Positions 32,701 through 57,500 of a DNA stretch of 64,000 nt are shown piece after piece. Under the pieces are notes generated by a model. That model saw only the letters and a program-made list of their open reading frames with translations. It had not been told where the DNA came from and ran no database searches. Source of the DNA: DATMER01 sp035556715. Lineage in GTDB: Bacteria; Acidobacteriota; Thermoanaerobaculia; Multivoradales; UBA5704. The DNA lies in assembly GCA_035556715.1 (NCBI GenBank), contig DATMER010000059.1:1-64000 (forward strand), written 5' to 3'. A program made the translations under genes and the position numbers. Positions within the stretch are counted from its first letter, which is position 1. Each line of letters starts with the position of its first letter.

Positions 32701-35700
32701 GTCACGCCCATCGTGCAGGTCATGCTGGTCCTCCAGAACGAGCCCCTGCACGTGCCGCCGGTCTCCGGGCTGGCGCTGCGCGGCCGGGAGATCGACAACG
32801 GAACGGCCCGGTTCGATCTCGCGGTGTCGCTGCTCGAGACCGGGGAGGGGCTCGCCGCGACCTTTAAATACAGCCGCGACCGGTTCGATGCCGCGAGCGT
32901 CGAGCGCATGGCCGGATGGCTCGAGACCCTTCTGAGGGGGGCGGTCACCGAGCCCGCGCAACGCCTCAGCGGGTTGCCCCTGCTCACCGCGCAGGAGATC
33001 CAGCAGGCCGTCGTGGACTGGAACGCCACGGACGTGCCCGAGTTGGCGGAGGCCGGGTGCCTGCACGAGCTGATCGAGGCGCAGGCCGACCGCACGCCGG
33101 ACGCGGTGGCGGTCATCTGCGAAGGCGAGTCGCTCACCTATCGGGAGCTCGAACGCCGGGCCAACCAGCTCGCGCGCCACCTGATGAAGCTGGGAGTCGC
33201 CCCCGACGTCCTGGTGGGCGTGGCGGCCGAGCGCTCCACGGAGCTGATGGTGGGACTCCTGGGCGTGCTCAAGGCGGGCGGAGCGTACGTGCCTCTCGAT
33301 CCCTCCTACCCGGCGGACCGGCTCGCCTTCATGGTGGAGGACGCGCGCGTCCCCGTGCTCCTGACCCAGGACCGGCTCCTCGGCAGCGTGCCCTCGGGCC
33401 GCGCCAGGGTGATCTGCCTCGACACGGGCTGGGAGGCCGTCGCCGCCGAGAGCGACTCCCGGCCCCGGGTCGACGTGTCGCCGGACAACCTGGCCTACGG
33501 CATCTACACTTCCGGCTCGACCGGGCGTCCCAAGGGCGCGGTCAACACCCACCGGGGCATCGTCAACCGCCTGCTCTGGATGCAGTCCGAGTACGGCCTG
33601 GTGCCGGGCGAAGGGGTGCTCCAGAAGACGCCGGCGAGCTTCGACGTCTCGGTCTGGGAGCTCTTCTGGCCGCTGCTGGCCGGAGCGCGGGTGGTCTTCG
33701 CCCGCCCCGGCGGCCACCAGGACAGCGCCTACCTGGCCGGCCTGATCCAGCGGGAGCGGATCACCACCCTGCATTTCGTCCCCTCCATGCTCCAGGTCTT
33801 CCTGGAGGAGCCGCACCTGCGGGACTGCACCAGCCTGCTGCGGGTGATCACCAGCGGAGAGGCGCTGCCGCGGGAGCTGGAGGAGCGGTTCGGCGATCTC
33901 TTCTCCGCCGAGCTCCACAACCTGTACGGTCCGACCGAGGCCGCGGTCGATGTAACTGCCTGGCCCTGCCTGCGGGAGCCCGGGGCGCGGACCACGCCCA
34001 TCGGCCGGCCGATCTCGAACCTCCGCATCCACCTGCTCGACCCCGGGAACCAGCCCGTGCCCGTGGGAGTGCCGGGCCACCTGCACATCGGCGGCGCGGG
34101 GCTCGCCCGCGGCTATCTGCGGCGGCCGGAGCTGACGGCCGAGCGCTTCGTCCCCGATCCCTTCTCCGGATGGACCTCCCCCGGGGGGAGCCGGCTGTAT
34201 GCCACCGGCGACCTGGCGCGGCGGCGGCCCGACGGCGTGATCGAGTTCCTCGGCCGCATCGACCATCAAGTGAAAATCCGCGGCTTCCGGATCGAGCTGG
34301 GCGAGATCGAGAACGCCCTCAACGCCCATCCGTCGGTGCGCGAGTCCGTGGTGCTCGCCCGCAAGGACGGCAGCGGCGGGGCGCGACTGGTCGCCTACGT
34401 GGTGGGGCGCGGCGGCGAGAGTCCGGATGTGGAGGCCCTGCGCGGGTCGCTGGCCAGCCAGCTCCCCGAGTACATGGTGCCGCCGGTCTTCGTCGTGCTC
34501 CCGGCCTTCCCCCTGAACCCGAGCGGCAAGGTGGACCGCAAGGCCCTGCCCGCGCCCGAGGAGCACCGCCCCGAGGAGACCCCGTGGATCGCGCCACGCA
34601 CCCCCGTCGAGGAGCGGCTGGCCGCGATCTGGCGCGAGCTGCTGGGCGTCGAGAAGGTAGGCGTGCTCGACGACTTCTTCGCCCTGGGCGGCGACTCCAT
34701 CCAGGGCGCCCTGTTCGTGAACCGGTTGCAGCGCGAGCTGAGCGCCATCCTCTACGTGATGTCGCTCTTCGACGCCCCGACCGTGGGACAGTACGCGGCC
34801 TACCTGGAAGGGAGCTACCGGGACGCCCTGGTCGCCGCCGGCTGGATTGGGGCCGGGAGCCGCGTGAGCGCGGGGGAAACGGCGGCGGACGAGGGCGCCG
34901 AGACCGAGGCGCTCTCGCGCTACCTCGCCACGCGGTTCTCCCATGCCGGTGCCCGCCGCGGAACCACGGAGCCACGGAACCCTCCGGCGGTCTTCCTCCT
35001 CTCGCCGTTCCGCTCGGGATCGACCCTGCTGCGCGTGATGCTGGCGGGTCATCCGAGGCTCTTCGCGCCGCCGGAGCTGGAGCTGCTCGGCTTCGAGACC
35101 CTGGGCGAGCGGCGGCGGGCGTTCTCGGGGCGGGACAGCTTCTCCCGCGAGGGGTTGCTGCGCGCCGTGATGGAGCTGCGGGAGCTCGATGCCGAGGAGG
35201 CCGCAGCCCTGATGGAGGAGGCCGAAAAGGCCGGCGAGCCCACGCCCGCCTTCTACCGCCGGCTCCAGGAGTGGACCGGCGAGCGAATGCTGGTGGACAA
35301 GACGCCGCGCTACGCCCTGGATCTCCCGACCCTGCGGCGGGCCGAGGACTGGTTCGAGGAGCCCCTCTACGTCCACCTGGTCCGGCATCCGGTCGCCACG
35401 CTCCAGTCCTACCTGGAAGCCCGGATGCACGAGGTCTATCACTTCCCCCTGCCTCCGCGGCGTCAGGCGGAGCTGGTCTGGCGCCGGAGCCACGGCAACA
35501 TCCTGGAGCACCTGGGCGGAGTGCCCGCCCGGCGGCAGCACCGGCTCCTGTTCGAGGAGATGGTGCGCGATCCGCGCAAGGCCATGGAGGAGCTCTGCGC
35601 CTTCCTGGGGATCGGCTTCCATCCGGCCATGCTCTCCCCTTACGAGGGGAAGCGGATGACCGACGGCCTGCACGGCGCCGGCCGCATGATGGGCGATCCC

Positions 35701-38700
35701 AAGTTCCACCAGCACCGGGGGATCGACGCCGCCGCCGCGGACCGCTGGAAGGACGCGCCCGAAGCGGCCTGGCTCGGCGAGCCCACCTGGGCCCTGGCCG
35801 GACGGCTGGCTTATGAGCGGCCGGCCGGAGTGGGTCCGCGGCCGCTCGACCGGCCGCACGCGGGCGAGATCGACCTGCCCCTCTCCTTCGGCCAGCAGCG
35901 GATCTGGTTCCTCGACCGCCTGGAGCCCGGGAGCAGCGCCTACAACATGCCCGCGGCCGTGCGGCTCACGGGGCGGCTCGACGTGGACGCGCTGGCGCGG
36001 GCCTGCGCCGGGATCGAGCGCCGTCACGAGGTGCTGCGCACGGTATTCCCGTCCGTCTCCGGCAAAGCGCTCCAGGTCATCCGGGAGCCCCGGACCGAGC
36101 TCATCGCGGTGGAAGACGTTCCGGGCTGGGAAGAGGCTCTGCGGCTTGCCGCGGAGGAAGCCGAGAGGCCGTTCGACCTGGGCCAGGGGCCGCTCTGGCG
36201 CGTGCGGCTGCTGCGGCTCGCCGCGGACGAGCACGTCCTCCTGGTCAACCTGCACCACATCGTCTCCGACGGCTGGTCCGTGGGCCTCCTGACCCGCGAG
36301 CTGGCGGCACTCTACGAAGCTTTCAGCCGGGGGCTCCCCTCTCCCCTGCCCGATCTGCCCCTCCAGTACGCCGACTTCGCGGCCTGGCAGCGCAGCCGCA
36401 TCTCCGGCCCGGTGCTGGAGGAGCTCCTCCGCTACTGGAAGGAGCGGCTGGCCGGGCCTCTGCCGGTGCTGGAGCTTCCGCTCGACCGGCCGCGGACGGT
36501 GGTCGAGACCCACCACGGCGCGAGGGTCCCCCTGCGGGTGCCCGCCGCTGCCGTGGCGCGGCTCAAGGAGCTGGCCCAGGCCCGGGGAGCGACCCTGTTC
36601 ATGACTCTGGCGGCCGCGCTCAATGCCCTCCTCCACCGCTACAGCGGCCTGGAGGACATCCTGATCGGGACTCCCGTGGCGGGCCGCAACCGCGCCGAGC
36701 TCGAGGACCTGATCGGCCTGTTCGTGAACACTCTCGTGCTGCGCACCGACCTCGCGGGCGATCCCGATTTCGGGACGCTCCTGGGCCGGGTGCGGCAGGC
36801 GGCGCTCGGCGCGGCCCGCCACGAGGAGCTGCCGTTCGAGAAGCTCGTCGAGGAGCTGCAGGTGGAACGCTCCCTGGGCCGTTCGCCGCTCTTCGCGGTC
36901 ATGCTGGCCCTGCAGAACGCTCCGCCCGCGCCGCTGACCCTGCCCGGGCTGGATCTCGAGCGCCTGGACGTGTCCACCCCGACCGCCAAGTTCGAGCTGA
37001 CCTTCGACCTGGCCGAGCAGCCGGACGGCGGGCTCGCCGGATCGCTCGAGTACAACACCGGCCTGTTCGACCCCTCCACCGCGAAGCGCCTGGCCCGCCA
37101 CTTCGTCAACGTCGCCGCCGGAGCGGCCGCCGGTGCGCGGCTCTCCGATCTGCGGGTCCTTTCGGACGCCGAGCGGCACGAGCTAGTCGTGAACCTCAAC
37201 GACTCGGACTTCCCCTTCCCCTCGGACCTGCTCGCCCACGAGCTGTTCGAGGCGACTGCCCGGAGGTTGCCGGACAGTGTGGCAATTTCCGCGGAGGGCA
37301 GGAGCCTCACCTACCGCGAGCTGGCGGAGAGGTCCGACCGCCTGGCCCGGCGCCTGGTGCGCCTGGGCGTGGGGCCGGACGTCCTGGTCGGGCTCTGTGC
37401 CGAGCGCTCCCTTCTCCTCCTGGTGGGCCTCCTCGCCGTGCTCAAGGCGGGCGGCGCGTACGTGCCCCTGGATCCGGCCAACCCGCCGGAGAGGCTGGGG
37501 CACATCCTGGCCGATGCCGCGGCCCCGGTGCTGATCACCGAGCCGGCTCTCCTGGACGTCCTCCCCGCGCACGGGGCGCGGATCGTCCTGCTCGGTGAGG
37601 AAGGTGATGAAGAAGAGGACGTCCGCGTCCCCCTGCCTCGCGCCTTTCCCGACTGCCTGGCCTACGTCATCTACACCTCGGGCTCCACGGGCCGGCCCAA
37701 GGGGGTCGAGGTCCGCCACCGGTCGGTCGTCAACTTCCTCTCCTCCACGCCGGGATACCCGGGGCTGGGGGAAGGCGACGTGATCATTGCGGCGACCACG
37801 CTCTCTTTCGACATCGCGGTCACCGAGCTGCTGCTCCCCCTGGCGGTTGGAGCGCGGATCGAGCTGGTGCGCCGCGAGGTTGCCGGCGACGCCGCGCTCC
37901 TGGGGACAGCCATGGAGGCTTGCGGCGCGACCTGCCTGCAGGCGACACCCTCCACCTGGAACCTGCTGCTCGACGGCGGCTGGCCGGGCCGGCCCTGCCT
38001 CAAGGCCCTGTGCGGCGGCGAGGCGCTCTCCCGCTCGCTGGCGGACCGCCTCCTGCCCGTCGTCGACTCGCTCTGGAACTTCTACGGCCCCACCGAAACC
38101 ACGGTCTGGTCCTCCCTGCATGTCTTGCAGGCCGGCGACCGCCCGGTGCCGGTGGGCCTTCCCATGGCCAACCAGGTGATCCACCTGCTCGGGCTGCACA
38201 GGGAGGTGGTCCCGCCGGGCGCGCCGGGCGAGCTGTGCATCGGCGGCGAGGGCCTCGCCCGCGGCTATCGCGGCCGGCCCGACCTGACGGCGGAGCGCTT
38301 CGTGCCCGACCCGTTCGGACTCCCCGGCTCCCGCCTCTACCGTACCGGCGACATGGCGCGCCGGCTGCCGAACGGCGAGGTGGAGTACCTGGGCCGGTTC
38401 GACCATCAGGTCAAGATCCGCGGCTTCCGCATCGAGATCGGAGAGATCGAGGCGGCCCTGCTCGCGCACCCGGCGGTGCGGCAGTGCGTGGTGGTGGCGG
38501 CGGGGTCCCTCTCGGACCGCCGGCTGATCGCCTACGTGGTCCGCGAGGGGAGCCTCGGCTGGGACGAGCTGCGGAGCGCCCTGCGGGACAAGCTGCCGAT
38601 CTACATGGTCCCCTCGGCGGTGGTCTTCCTGGAGCGGCTGCCCCTGCTGTCCAGCGGCAAGATCGACCGCAGGAGCCTGCCCGAGCCGGGCCGCGACCGC

Positions 38701-39059
38701 CCCGAGCTCGCGGCCTCTTTCGTATCGCCGCAGAACGAGAAGGAGCGCGTCATCGCGCAGGTCTGGCAGGAGGTCCTCGGGCTCGACCGCGTGGGCATCC
38801 ACGACAACTTCTTCGACCTGGGCGGGCACTCGATCCTCGCGGCCGAGGTGCATGGCAAGCTGCGCGAGCGCCTGCAGGCCGACTTCCCCCTGATCGAGCT
38901 GTTCCAGCACCCGACCGTCCATGCCCTGGCCGGACGGCTGGGCAAGGCAGAGGACACGGCCGAGCTGGCGGGTGTTCAGAGTATTCAGGAGATGGCCCGC
39001 CGCGAGCGGGAGGCCGCCCAGCGCCGGCGCAAGGCCCTCGCCCGGCAGCGGGGGATCTC

Positions 39060-39063
<4 letters not shown>
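29728..39063 (+). CDS. FAAL-NRPS with embedded sulfotransferase domain (NRPS1)
   Basis: About 3,111 residues. Approximate order by base position: fatty acyl-AMP ligase 29,730-31,350 (FLQYTSGSTSTPKGVM, WLPLYHDMGLIGG); ACP near 31,440-31,660 (LGGDS); C 31,700-33,000 (HHIVSDGWS); A 33,050-34,560; PCP 34,590-34,810; sulfotransferase 34,975-35,800 (SPFRSGSTLLR, YVHLVRHPVATLQS); C 35,860-37,180; A 37,220-38,690; PCP 38,720-38,945; charged tail. A1 pocket residues read D-V-W-H-I-S-L-V-D, close to serine codes such as EntF. A2 reads D-I-T-Q-L-G-F-V-W, nearest to glycine-type codes (uncertain). The FAAL-ACP start means an activated fatty acid primes the chain. The last codons overlap the next start as ATGA. 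Start chosen at ATG 29728, with GAAGAG upstream. Confidence 0.92.
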
Positions 39064-51446
<12,383 letters not shown>

Positions 51447-51458
51447 ACAAGAGGAACC

Positions 51459-53876
51459 ATGCTGGGACACTACCTGAAGATCGCCGCGCGCCACCTGGTC
51501 AAGCACAAGGGCCACTCCCTCATCAACGTCCTGGGACTGACCCTGGGCATGGCGTGCTGCCTGCTCATCCTCCTGTTCCTGCGGCACGAGCTGAGCTACG
51601 ACCGGTCCTGGGCGGACATGGACCGGATCTACCGCGTCACCGAGGACTGGCAGCTCCACGGCCAGGAGCCCGACTTCTGGTCCACCAGCCCGCCCCGGCT
51701 CGCGCCGACCCTGAAGGAGGACATGCCGGAGATCGAAGAGGCGGTCCGCCTCTTCCCCTACTTCGAGGGGGGCCTCCCCGGCCGTGTGGCGGTCAGCTAC
51801 GGGACCGACAAGCTGTTCTACGACCGCTTCTACTGGGCGGACCCCGGCTTCTTCCGCATCTTCACCCTCCCCGCCGTGGAGGGCGATGCGGACACGGCGC
51901 TCGTGGAGCCCAACACCGTGGTGCTCACCGCCTCCACGGCGCGCAAGTACTTCGGCAACGAGAGCGCTCTGGGCAAGGTGCTGAGGATCGACAGCGGCTA
52001 CTCCGACGAGGACTACCGGGTCACGGCGGTCGTCGAGGACATGCCCGTCAACGCCCACTTCCACTTCGAGGTCCTCGCCTCCACCTCCACCCTGGACCAC
52101 ATCAAGGACCAGAGGGTGCTCCTGAGCTCCTGGTACCTGGCCGACTGCTACACCTACATCAAGCTGGCCAAGGGCGTGACCCCCGCGAGCGTGGAGGCGA
52201 AGCTCCCGGAGTTCCTGAAGAAGCACCTCCCGCCGGTCCGGGTCGATCCGCCGCCCAAGGTCGGGTTCAGCCTCCAGCCCCTGACGGACATCCACCTCCA
52301 CTCGAAGCTGAACTACGAGATGGAGGTCAACGGGGACATGTCCTACATCTACATCTTCTCGGCCATCGGCGCCCTGACGCTGCTGATCGCCTGCGTCAAT
52401 TTCATGAACCTGGCCACGGCCCGCTTCGCCGGCCGGGCGCGGGAGGTCGGGGTGCGCAAGGTGGTGGGGGCGCACCGCTCGCAGCTCATCACCCAGTTCC
52501 TAGGCGAATCGCTCCTCCTCTGCATCCTGGCCGTCGTCCTGGCCCTGGTCCTGGTCCGCCTTACGCTGCCGGCGTTCAACGCCTTCTCGGGCCGGGAGAT
52601 CGCGCTCCAGCTCGACTCCACGGCCTGGCTCGGCCTGCTCGGGCTGACGCTGCTCGTCGGCCTGGTTGCCGGCAGCTACCCGGCTCTCTTCCTGTCGCGG
52701 TTCCGCCCGGCGCAGGTGCTCAAGAGCTCCCTCGTGGGCGGCGTGGGCAGCGGCGCGTTCCGCAAGGTGCTCATCGTCTTCCAGTTCGCCGTGTCCGTGG
52801 GGCTGCTGATCGGGGCCGGGATCATCTACGACCAGCTCCGCTACATGCGCTCGCAGGAGCTGGGCATCGACATCGAAGAGGTCGTGGTCCTGCCCATCCG
52901 GGACGTCCGGCTGCGTGACACTTACGTCAGCCTCAAGGAAGAGATCGGGCGCATCCCGAACGTGCGCGGCACCACCTTCTCCTCCCTGACCGTGGGACGG
53001 GAGCTGCCGCAGATGGCCATGTGGCTCGACGGCGGCAAGGTGACCGAGGACTTCGGCACGCTGATCGTGGATTACGACTTCGTCGAGCTGTTCGACCTCC
53101 CGCTCGTGGCCGGCCGGAACATCGCGCCCGGCGAGGACAAGGACAAGGACGCCGCCTTCCTGGTCAACGAGGCCGTGGTGCGCCACTGGGGGCTCTCGTC
53201 GCCGGACCAGGCGCTGGGCAGGGAGGTGGTCTGGGCCGGGTGGAAGGAAGGGAAGATCGTGGGGGTCGTGCGCGACTTCCACCACCGGCCGCTGCAGTTC
53301 GGCTACGAGCCGCTGATCATGCACATCCGGCCGCTCGCCTTCCACTTCATGTACGTCCGGATCGCGCCGGAGAACCGCGGGGAGACGCTGCGGAGCCTGG
53401 AGAGCGCCTGGCGCCGCATCCTGCCGACCAAGCCGTTCGACTACTTCTTCCTGGACGACGAGTTCGAGCGCTACTACCGGGCCGAGCAGAGGCTCGCGCA
53501 GCTCGTGGGTTTCTTCGCGGTGCTGGCGGTGTCCGTGGCCTGCCTCGGCCTGCTGGGCCTCGCCTCGTTCACGGCCGAGAAGCGCACCCGCGAGATCGGC
53601 ATCCGCAAGGTCCTGGGGAGCTCCGTAAGCGAGGTGGTGCTCCTGCTCTCCCGGGAGCTCGCCCTGCTGGTCGTCGTGGCCAACCTGATCGCCTGGCCCG
53701 TGGCCTACCTGCTGATGAAGGACTGGCTCCAGGGCTTCCCGTACAGGACCGACATCCACATCACGAACTTCGTCCTGGGCGGCCTGGTCGCCCTGGTCAT
53801 CGCCTGGCTCACGGTGAGCTACCAGGCTCTCAAGGCGGCCCTGGTCGACCCGGCCGAGGCGCTGCGGTACGAGTAG
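51459..53876 (+). CDS. MacB/FtsX-type ABC transporter permease
   Basis: The 805-residue permease starts MLGHYLKIAARHLVKHKGHS, with a first helix (LINVLGLTLGMACCLLILLFL). A large periplasmic domain follows to about residue 285 (MacB_PCD type), then three helices (IYIFSAIGALTLLIACVNFMN and after), a second half with its own periplasmic domain, and a final FtsX unit (LVGFFAVLAVSVACLGLLGL). This two-FtsX arrangement matches long permeases found beside peptide clusters. It sits 12 bases after the hybrid gene with a ribosome site AAGAGGAAC, and its ATPase follows. It most likely exports, or gives resistance to, the peptide product. Confidence 0.88.
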   Translation: MLGHYLKIAARHLVKHKGHSLINVLGLTLGMACCLLILLFLRHELSYDRSWADMDRIYRVTEDWQLHGQEPDFWSTSPPRLAPTLKEDMPEIEEAVRLFPYFEGGLPGRVAVSYGTDKLFYDRFYWADPGFFRIFTLPAVEGDADTALVEPNTVVLTASTARKYFGNESALGKVLRIDSGYSDEDYRVTAVVEDMPVNAHFHFEVLASTSTLDHIKDQRVLLSSWYLADCYTYIKLAKGVTPASVEAKLPEFLKKHLPPVRVDPPPKVGFSLQPLTDIHLHSKLNYEMEVNGDMSYIYIFSAIGALTLLIACVNFMNLATARFAGRAREVGVRKVVGAHRSQLITQFLGESLLLCILAVVLALVLVRLTLPAFNAFSGREIALQLDSTAWLGLLGLTLLVGLVAGSYPALFLSRFRPAQVLKSSLVGGVGSGAFRKVLIVFQFAVSVGLLIGAGIIYDQLRYMRSQELGIDIEEVVVLPIRDVRLRDTYVSLKEEIGRIPNVRGTTFSSLTVGRELPQMAMWLDGGKVTEDFGTLIVDYDFVELFDLPLVAGRNIAPGEDKDKDAAFLVNEAVVRHWGLSSPDQALGREVVWAGWKEGKIVGVVRDFHHRPLQFGYEPLIMHIRPLAFHFMYVRIAPENRGETLRSLESAWRRILPTKPFDYFFLDDEFERYYRAEQRLAQLVGFFAVLAVSVACLGLLGLASFTAEKRTREIGIRKVLGSSVSEVVLLLSRELALLVVVANLIAWPVAYLLMKDWLQGFPYRTDIHITNFVLGGLVALVIAWLTVSYQALKAALVDPAEALRYE

Positions 53877-53884
53877 AGAGGACG

Positions 53885-54562
53885 ATGATGATCCGCATCG
53901 AGAAGCTCGAGAAGGTCTATGCCGCGGCGGAGTCCGTGCAGACCACCGCCCTGGCCGGGATCGACCTGGAGATCCGGCCCGGGGACTTCGTGTCGATCAT
54001 GGGACCCTCCGGCTCCGGCAAGTCGACGCTGCTCAACGTCCTCGGCCTGCTCGATCCGCCGAGCGCGGGCGAGTACTTCTTCGAGGACCAGCCCACCAGC
54101 CGGCTCTCCGAGCGCCGGCGCACCGAGCTGCGCGGGCGGCGGATGGGCTTCGTCTTCCAGAACTTCAACCTGGTGGAGGAGCTCACGGTCTTCGAGAACG
54201 TCGAGCTGCCGCTCCTCTACGGCCGTGTGCCGGCCGCCGAGCGCCGGAAGCGCACGGAGGAGCTGCTGGAGCAGGTCGGCATGCTCCACCGCCGCGACCA
54301 CTTTCCCTCCCAGCTTTCGGGCGGGCAGCAGCAGCGCGTCGCCCTCTGCCGGGCCGTGGCCGCCCGGCCACCTCTGATCCTGGCAGACGAGCCCACGGGG
54401 AACCTGGACTCGGTCCAGGGGGACGAGGTCATGGACCTGCTCAAGGAGCTGAACGGCCAGGGGAGCACGATCGTAATGGTCACGCACTCCCTGGACTGCG
54501 CCAGGCAGAGCCACCGCATCCTGAACCTCCTGGACGGCCGGCTGACGGAGGTCTCGGGATGA
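53885..54562 (+). CDS. MacB/LolD-type ABC transporter ATPase (second copy)
   Basis: The 225-residue ATPase carries Walker A MGPSGSGKSTLLN, signature LSGGQQQRVALCRA, Walker B LILADEPTGNLDS and an H-loop in VMVTHS. It is paralogous to the minus-strand ATPase at 28417-29130. It lies eight bases after the permease stop, with AGAGGA upstream of ATG 53885. Its stop overlaps the NRPS3 start (ATGA). It therefore forms one transport unit with the permease and is translated with the third NRPS. Confidence 0.88.
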   Translation: MMIRIEKLEKVYAAAESVQTTALAGIDLEIRPGDFVSIMGPSGSGKSTLLNVLGLLDPPSAGEYFFEDQPTSRLSERRRTELRGRRMGFVFQNFNLVEELTVFENVELPLLYGRVPAAERRKRTEELLEQVGMLHRRDHFPSQLSGGQQQRVALCRAVAARPPLILADEPTGNLDSVQGDEVMDLLKELNGQGSTIVMVTHSLDCARQSHRILNLLDGRLTEVSG

Positions 54563-57500
54563 ACAGGGCGGACGTCGAACGCGTCTACGAGCTGTCCCCG
54601 ATGCAGCAGGCGATGCTGTTCGCCAGCCTGTACGCGCCGGGGTCGGGTGTCTACGTCATCCAGCTCAGCCTGCGCCTGACCGGCCGCCTCGACGTGGACG
54701 CGCTCGAGAAGGCCTTCCAGCGCGTGGCCGGCCGGCACGGCGTCCTGCGCACCGGCTTCTATTGGGAGGATTTGGAGAAGCCCGTGCAGGTCGTCTACCG
54801 CGACGCCGAGCTGGGCATCCGCCGCGAGTCCTTGCGGGGCCTGGGCGGCGAGGAGCAGGAGGCCCGGCTCGAAGTCTTCTTGGCCGAGGACCGGGAGACC
54901 GGATTCGACCTGGGCGAGCCGCCGCTGTCCCGGCTGGCGCTGTTCGACCTCGGAGCGGACTCCTGGCATTTCGTCTGGAGCGTCCACCACCTGCTGGTCG
55001 ACGGCTGGTCGCTGGGCCTCCTGCTCAAGGAGCTGTTCACCGGCTATGCCGCGCTCGCGGCCGGAGGGGAGCCGGCCCTGCCGGCCCCCCGCTCCTACCG
55101 CGACTACATCGCCTGGCTGCAGCGGCAGGACGCGGCGGAGGCCGAGGCGTTCTGGCGCCGGAGCCTCGCCGGGTTCTCCTCCCCCACGCTGATGGCGGGG
55201 GGCGACGGCCGGGGTGCGGCCGGCGTCCTTCAGACGAAGCGGAGGAGCGTGCGCCTTTCGGAGGGGACCACAGTGGCCCTCCGGGAAACCGCGCGCCGGC
55301 ACCGTCTCACACTGAACACCCTGCTCCAGGGGGCCTGGTCGCTCGTGCTCGCCCAGGCGACCGGCGCGGACGAGGTGGTCTTCGGCGGCACGGTCGCCGG
55401 CCGCCCTGGCGATCTCCCGGGCGCGGACTCCATGGTCGGCCTGTTCATCAACACGCTGCCGGTGCGGGTGAAGATGGACCGCGAGCGCCCCCTGCTCCCC
55501 TGGCTCGCCGAGCAGCAGGAGCGGCAGGCCGAGGCGCGGCGTTTCGAGCACGCGCCGCTCTTCGAGGTCCAGACCTGGAGCGGGCTGCCGTCGGGTGCGG
55601 CGCTGTTCGACAACATCCTGGTGCTCGAGAGTTATCCCCTGGACGGCAACCTGGCAGGCCTTCCTGGTCTCGCCATCTCCCGGGTGACCACGAACGAGCA
55701 GACCAACTACCCCTTGAACGTGGTGGTCATCACGGGTAACGAGCTGTCGCTGGAGCTGATCCACGACACCGGCCGGTTCCACGATGCCGCGGCCGTCCGG
55801 GTGCTGGAGCGCCTCGGGAGTGTGCTGCGGGCCTTCGCCGAAGACCCGGACCGGCGCGTTGGCGACGTCCCTTTGCTGATGGAGGGGGAGCGCCAGCAGG
55901 TCCTGGTCGAGTGGAACGACACGGAGACCGGCTATCCGCGGGAGGCGAGCCTCGGCGAGCTTTTCGCGGCCGTGGCGGCGGCGCAGCCGGAGGCGCCAGC
56001 GATTTTTACGGAAGAGGGGGAGGTCTGGACCTACCGGCGGCTGGATGAGGCGTCGAACCGCTTGGCGCGCCACCTTGGAATAGAGCCGAACGCGCGCGTA
56101 GGGGTCGCCATGGACCGCTCGGCCGACCTCCTGGTGGCCGTGCTCGCTATCGTGAAGGCGGGGGCCGCTTACGTGCCGCTGGACCCCGGCTATCCGGATG
56201 AGCGGCTAGCCTTCATGAAGGAGGACACCGGCTGCACGGTGGTGCTCGCGGAGGTGGACTGGAAGGCCATCGCCACCCGCAACGCCGCTCCGCTGGCGGT
56301 CCGCGTGCCCCCCGAGGCCCTGGCCTATGTGATCTACACCTCAGGCTCGACCGGCCGTCCCAAAGGGGTGGCCGTACCGCACCGGGCCATTGTGCGGCTG
56401 GTGCGGGACACGAACTACGTGAGCCTGGGGCCGGGCGACCGCACCGGTCACGTGGCCAACATCAGCTTCGACGCGGCCACCTACGAGATCTGGGGTGCCC
56501 TGCTCACCGGCGCGGCCACGGTCGTCATCCCGCGCGAGGTGGTGCTCTCCCCCGCCGGCTTCGCGGAGCGGCTGCGCGAGCAGCGGGTCTCCACCATGTT
56601 CCTGACCTCGGCGCTGTTCACCCGGATGTCGAAGGAGTCGCCCGGCGCCTTCGCGGGCATGAGCGAGCTCCTGGTGGGCGGCGAGGCCGTGGACCCAGTC
56701 GCAGCCCGGACCGTGCTGGCGGACCGCCCGCCGCGCCGCCTGCTCAACGGCTACGGCCCCACGGAGAGCACGACCTTCGCGGCCTGGTACCCGATCCGGG
56801 AGGTGCCGCCGGAGGCGACGAACGTCCCCATCGGGATCCCGCTCGCCAACACGTCGCTCCACGTGCTGGACCGGCAGGGCCTCCCGGTCCCAGCGGACGT
56901 CGAGGGCGAGCTGTTCATCGGGGGCGACGGACTGGCCTGGGGCTACTGGAACCGGCCGGACCTGACCGCGGAGCGCTTCGTACCTAGCCCCTGGGGAACG
57001 GGCGAGCGCCTCTACCGCACCGGCGACCTGGTCCGGCGGCGGCCGGAGGGCCCCATCGAGTACCTGGGCCGCCTGGACAATCAGGTCAAGATTCGCGGCT
57101 TCCGTATCGAGCCTGGAGAGATCGAAGCCGTCCTGGCTGGCCACCCGGACGTTGCGCAGTGTGCCGTCGTCGTGCGCCGCGATCCCGAGACCCGGCTCGT
57201 CGCCTACGTAGCCTGTCCGGCCACGGGCGACGACCTGAGGGCATGGCTCCAGCAGAGGCTGCCGGACTACATGCTGCCCTCTGCCTTTGTGGCCCTGTCC
57301 GCGCTGCCCCTGACCGAGAACGGCAAGCTGGACCGCAAGGCCCTGCCGGCCCCGGAGGAGGTGGAGAGGATCGAGGAGGAGCCCTCCGCGGCGCCTTCCG
57401 ATCCCATCGAGGAGCTGCTGGCTGGGATCTGGGCCGAGGTGCTGGGGCGCGAGCATGTGGGCATCCACGACGACTTCTTCGCCCTGGGCGGCCACTCCCT

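Noticed and set aside
31954..37179. A 1,741-codon minus-strand open frame opposite NRPS1
   Set aside because: High-GC antisense shadow: the plus strand encodes complete FAAL, C, A and PCP domains. The same applies to the minus frames at 38985-42488, 42552-46193, 46305-50648 and 58012-61848.
37920..39059. Upstream extension of the hybrid PKS-NRPS reading frame
   Set aside because: The residues before 39060 are Arg/Pro/Gly-rich out-of-frame translation of NRPS1; the ATG at 39060 overlapping the NRPS1 stop gives a normal KS start.
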